Below, in pieces: positions 5,104 through 5,348 of a stretch of 5,348 nucleotides of DNA. Every line of letters begins with the position of its first letter. The stretch's first letter is position 1. The position numbers were made by a program, and so were the translations under genes. Below the pieces are notes generated by a model. That model was given only the letters and a program-made list of their open reading frames with translations, had not been told where the DNA came from and did no database searches. This DNA is from an uncultured Kangiella sp. (GTDB taxonomy: Bacteria > Pseudomonadota > Gammaproteobacteria > Enterobacterales > DSM-103792), in the NCBI GenBank assembly GCA_946480585.1, contig CAMLKQ010000175.1:1-5348 (forward strand), written 5' to 3'.

Positions 5104-5348
5104 ATGAAATCCCAAGGTTTACGTAGCCGTTTGCCGTTCGCGCTGGTGGCATTGCCGCTGGTGATCGCCATTGCCGGTTGTTCCGGTAACGCCCAGGAAG
5201 GCGGCGGTATGGCCTTCCCGCCGCCGGAAGTCTCTGTGGTCGCGGTCAACGGCCAGAACCTGCCGGTCGCCCGCGAGTACGTCGGCCAGACCAAAGGCTC
5301 GCGCGAAGTCGAAATCCGCGCCCGGGTCGGCGGCATCATCGAACAGCG
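5104..5348 (+). CDS. RND efflux periplasmic adaptor (membrane fusion) lipoprotein, N-terminal part
   Basis: Only the first 81 codons are in the window; the gene runs off the right edge. The product begins with a lipoprotein signal peptide (basic N-terminus, hydrophobic 11-24) ending in the lipobox IAGC, with the lipidated Cys at 26. A short Gly-rich linker follows, then PPPEVSVVAV (39-48) and EYVGQTKGSREVEIRARVGG (59-78), the typical start of the AcrA/MexA/TtgA adaptor family before the lipoyl and hairpin domains. These proteins bridge an inner-membrane RND transporter and an outer-membrane channel. The transporter gene is expected directly downstream. The ATG at 5104 has GGAG (5093-5096) seven bases upstream. 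The residue after the Cys is Ser, not the inner-membrane-retaining Asp of E. coli AcrA. Expression is probably repressed by the divergent TetR protein through the operator at 4941-4964. Confidence 0.9.
   Translation, partial: MKSQGLRSRLPFALVALPLVIAIAGCSGNAQEGGGMAFPPPEVSVVAVNGQNLPVAREYVGQTKGSREVEIRARVGGIIEQ

Noticed and set aside
5097..5339. Minus-strand frame opposite the adaptor gene
   Set aside because: The plus strand encodes a clear lipoprotein signal and adaptor-family start; the minus frame has no recognisable features.

Overview
The window looks like a chromosomal segment of a Gram-negative bacterium, most likely a gammaproteobacterium. The reasons are the PEP-CTERM sorting signals, the near-consensus sigma-54 promoter sites, a TetR regulator divergent from an RND-type efflux lipoprotein, Shine-Dalgarno starts and GC-rich coding sequence. 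I cannot name the genus. I see no tRNA, rRNA, CRISPR array, insertion sequence or phage gene.

Layout, left to right. (1) 37-1338 (+) encodes a phosphofructokinase whose active-site signature (GGNDS, PKTVDND) marks the pyrophosphate-dependent class. (2) 1364-3555 (+) holds a tandem duplication. Two secreted 275-residue proteins, about 76% identical by hand count with no gaps, each carry a signal peptide, six conserved cysteines and a C-terminal PEP-CTERM (exosortase) signal. Each has its own -24/-12 promoter and its own intrinsic terminator. The upstream regions are also related: a GTCAG-N5-TTTACA element lies exactly 80 bases before the -24 box in both. The pair therefore appears to be two independently transcribed copies under the same sigma-54 control. 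(3) 3744-4172 (+) encodes a small four-helix membrane protein of unknown function. (4) 4185-4823 (-) encodes a TetR/AcrR-type repressor, convergent with the membrane protein and divergent from the next gene. (5) 4824-5103 is the repressor/pump control region. It has a sigma-70-like promoter at 4939-4968 overlapped by an imperfect 24-bp palindrome resembling AcrR/TtgR operators, then a leader that can fold into a long-range stem. (6) 5104 to the window end (+) is the start of a periplasmic adaptor lipoprotein of an RND multidrug efflux pump; the rest and the pump gene lie outside.

Functionally there are three unrelated blocks: central carbon metabolism, a sigma-54-driven secreted-protein pair that needs an exosortase encoded elsewhere (probably connected with exopolysaccharide or surface matrix), and a drug-responsive efflux locus. 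The least expected signal is the paired sigma-54 promoter architecture on the duplicated PEP-CTERM genes. The efflux control region has the clearest testable regulatory site.
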